Shown in pieces: positions 5,780 to 6,034 of a stretch of 6,034 bases of DNA. The translations under genes were made by a program, and so were the position numbers. How positions within the stretch are numbered: the stretch's first letter is position 1; each line of letters opens with the position of its first letter. The stretch is taken from the NCBI RefSeq assembly GCF_964021735.1, contig NZ_CAXIBN010000188.1, positions 1 to 6,034 of the forward strand, in the 5' to 3' direction. This stretch comes from Wocania_A sp964021735. GTDB taxonomy: Bacteria > Bacteroidota > Bacteroidia > Flavobacteriales > Flavobacteriaceae. A model generated the notes under the pieces. The model worked only from the letters and a program-made list of their open reading frames with translations. It searched no databases and had not been told where the DNA came from.

Positions 5780-6034
5780 TTTTTTAGATGCAAAAGTTTT
5801 AATGCTGACATTCCTCATTTTATCTATGACCAACTCATAGTATATTTATAAACATCGAGAGAGGCATGCTCACATTTAAAAACTTCAATATTGCCTGATT
5901 GGTTTTTATTTTATAGAATATATGCTGCGCCATTTTACTGGTTCTAATATGGCTAGATTTATGCTTTCATGCATACCTAATTTGCACAATTAAAACCGAA
6001 TAAAGAACATTGAAGATGTAATTTGATCTTATTT
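5780..6034. other. AT-rich 3' region without a recognisable gene
   Basis: No convincing coding frame or RNA gene is seen. There is a weak hairpin, CTATGA-N5-TCATAG (5824-5840), with no U-tract, and a second short one, TATGC-N6-GCATA, near 5959-5976; neither makes a good terminator. A 32-codon minus-strand frame (5933-5835) lacks any recognised similarity. The segment could be an untranslated end, intergenic DNA or the decayed edge of a gene outside the window. Confidence 0.45.

Noticed and set aside
5824..5840. Hairpin CTATGA-N5-TCATAG as terminator of the plus-strand unit
   Set aside because: Six mostly A-T pairs and no following U-run make it too weak to call.
5835..5933. Minus-strand 32-codon frame (MAQHIFYKIK...) as a small protein
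   Set aside because: Too short, without a clear ribosome site or family resemblance; kept only as part of the unexplained region.

Overview
The window comes from an AT-rich Bacteroidota genome, most likely a marine-type member of the Flavobacteriia. The evidence is protein content (DUF1080, propeller-cytochrome and azurin lipoprotein), near absence of Shine-Dalgarno sequences, and a TAnnTTTG-type promoter box. This placement is inferred from composition and gene style, not from a marker gene.

The left two thirds (1-4650) are transcribed on the minus strand. An azurin-like blue-copper lipoprotein (4534-4016) ends at a strong hairpin terminator. A second unit follows: a secreted 630-residue protein with a DUF1080 (3-keto-disaccharide hydrolase family) domain, a PA14-like domain and an unnamed C-terminal module (3831-1939). 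Two bases later comes a large secreted beta-propeller protein with a C-terminal cytochrome c domain (1936 to the left edge). This last gene stays open to the window boundary and is probably complete except for its stop codon. Both units are preceded by the same 30-bp sequence, which contains the palindrome TTCAGT-N7-ACTGAA, at identical spacing from a -10-like box. They therefore look like one regulon. The likely role is extracytoplasmic oxidation of a carbohydrate or glycoside: the propeller-cytochrome oxidises or relays electrons, azurin carries them onward, and the DUF1080 protein cleaves a keto-sugar intermediate. The substrate is unknown.

The right third (4850-5779) is on the plus strand. 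It holds the last ~138 codons of an RND efflux pump permease, directly preceded by an in-frame stop, so this is a decayed or truncated copy. After it, closely spaced, come a small PII/ferredoxin-fold-like protein and a one-helix-pair DUF2892 membrane protein. These look like the surviving 3' end of a larger efflux operon.

The segments 4647-4846 and 5780-6034 contain no gene I can support. No RNA genes, CRISPR arrays or complete mobile elements were seen.
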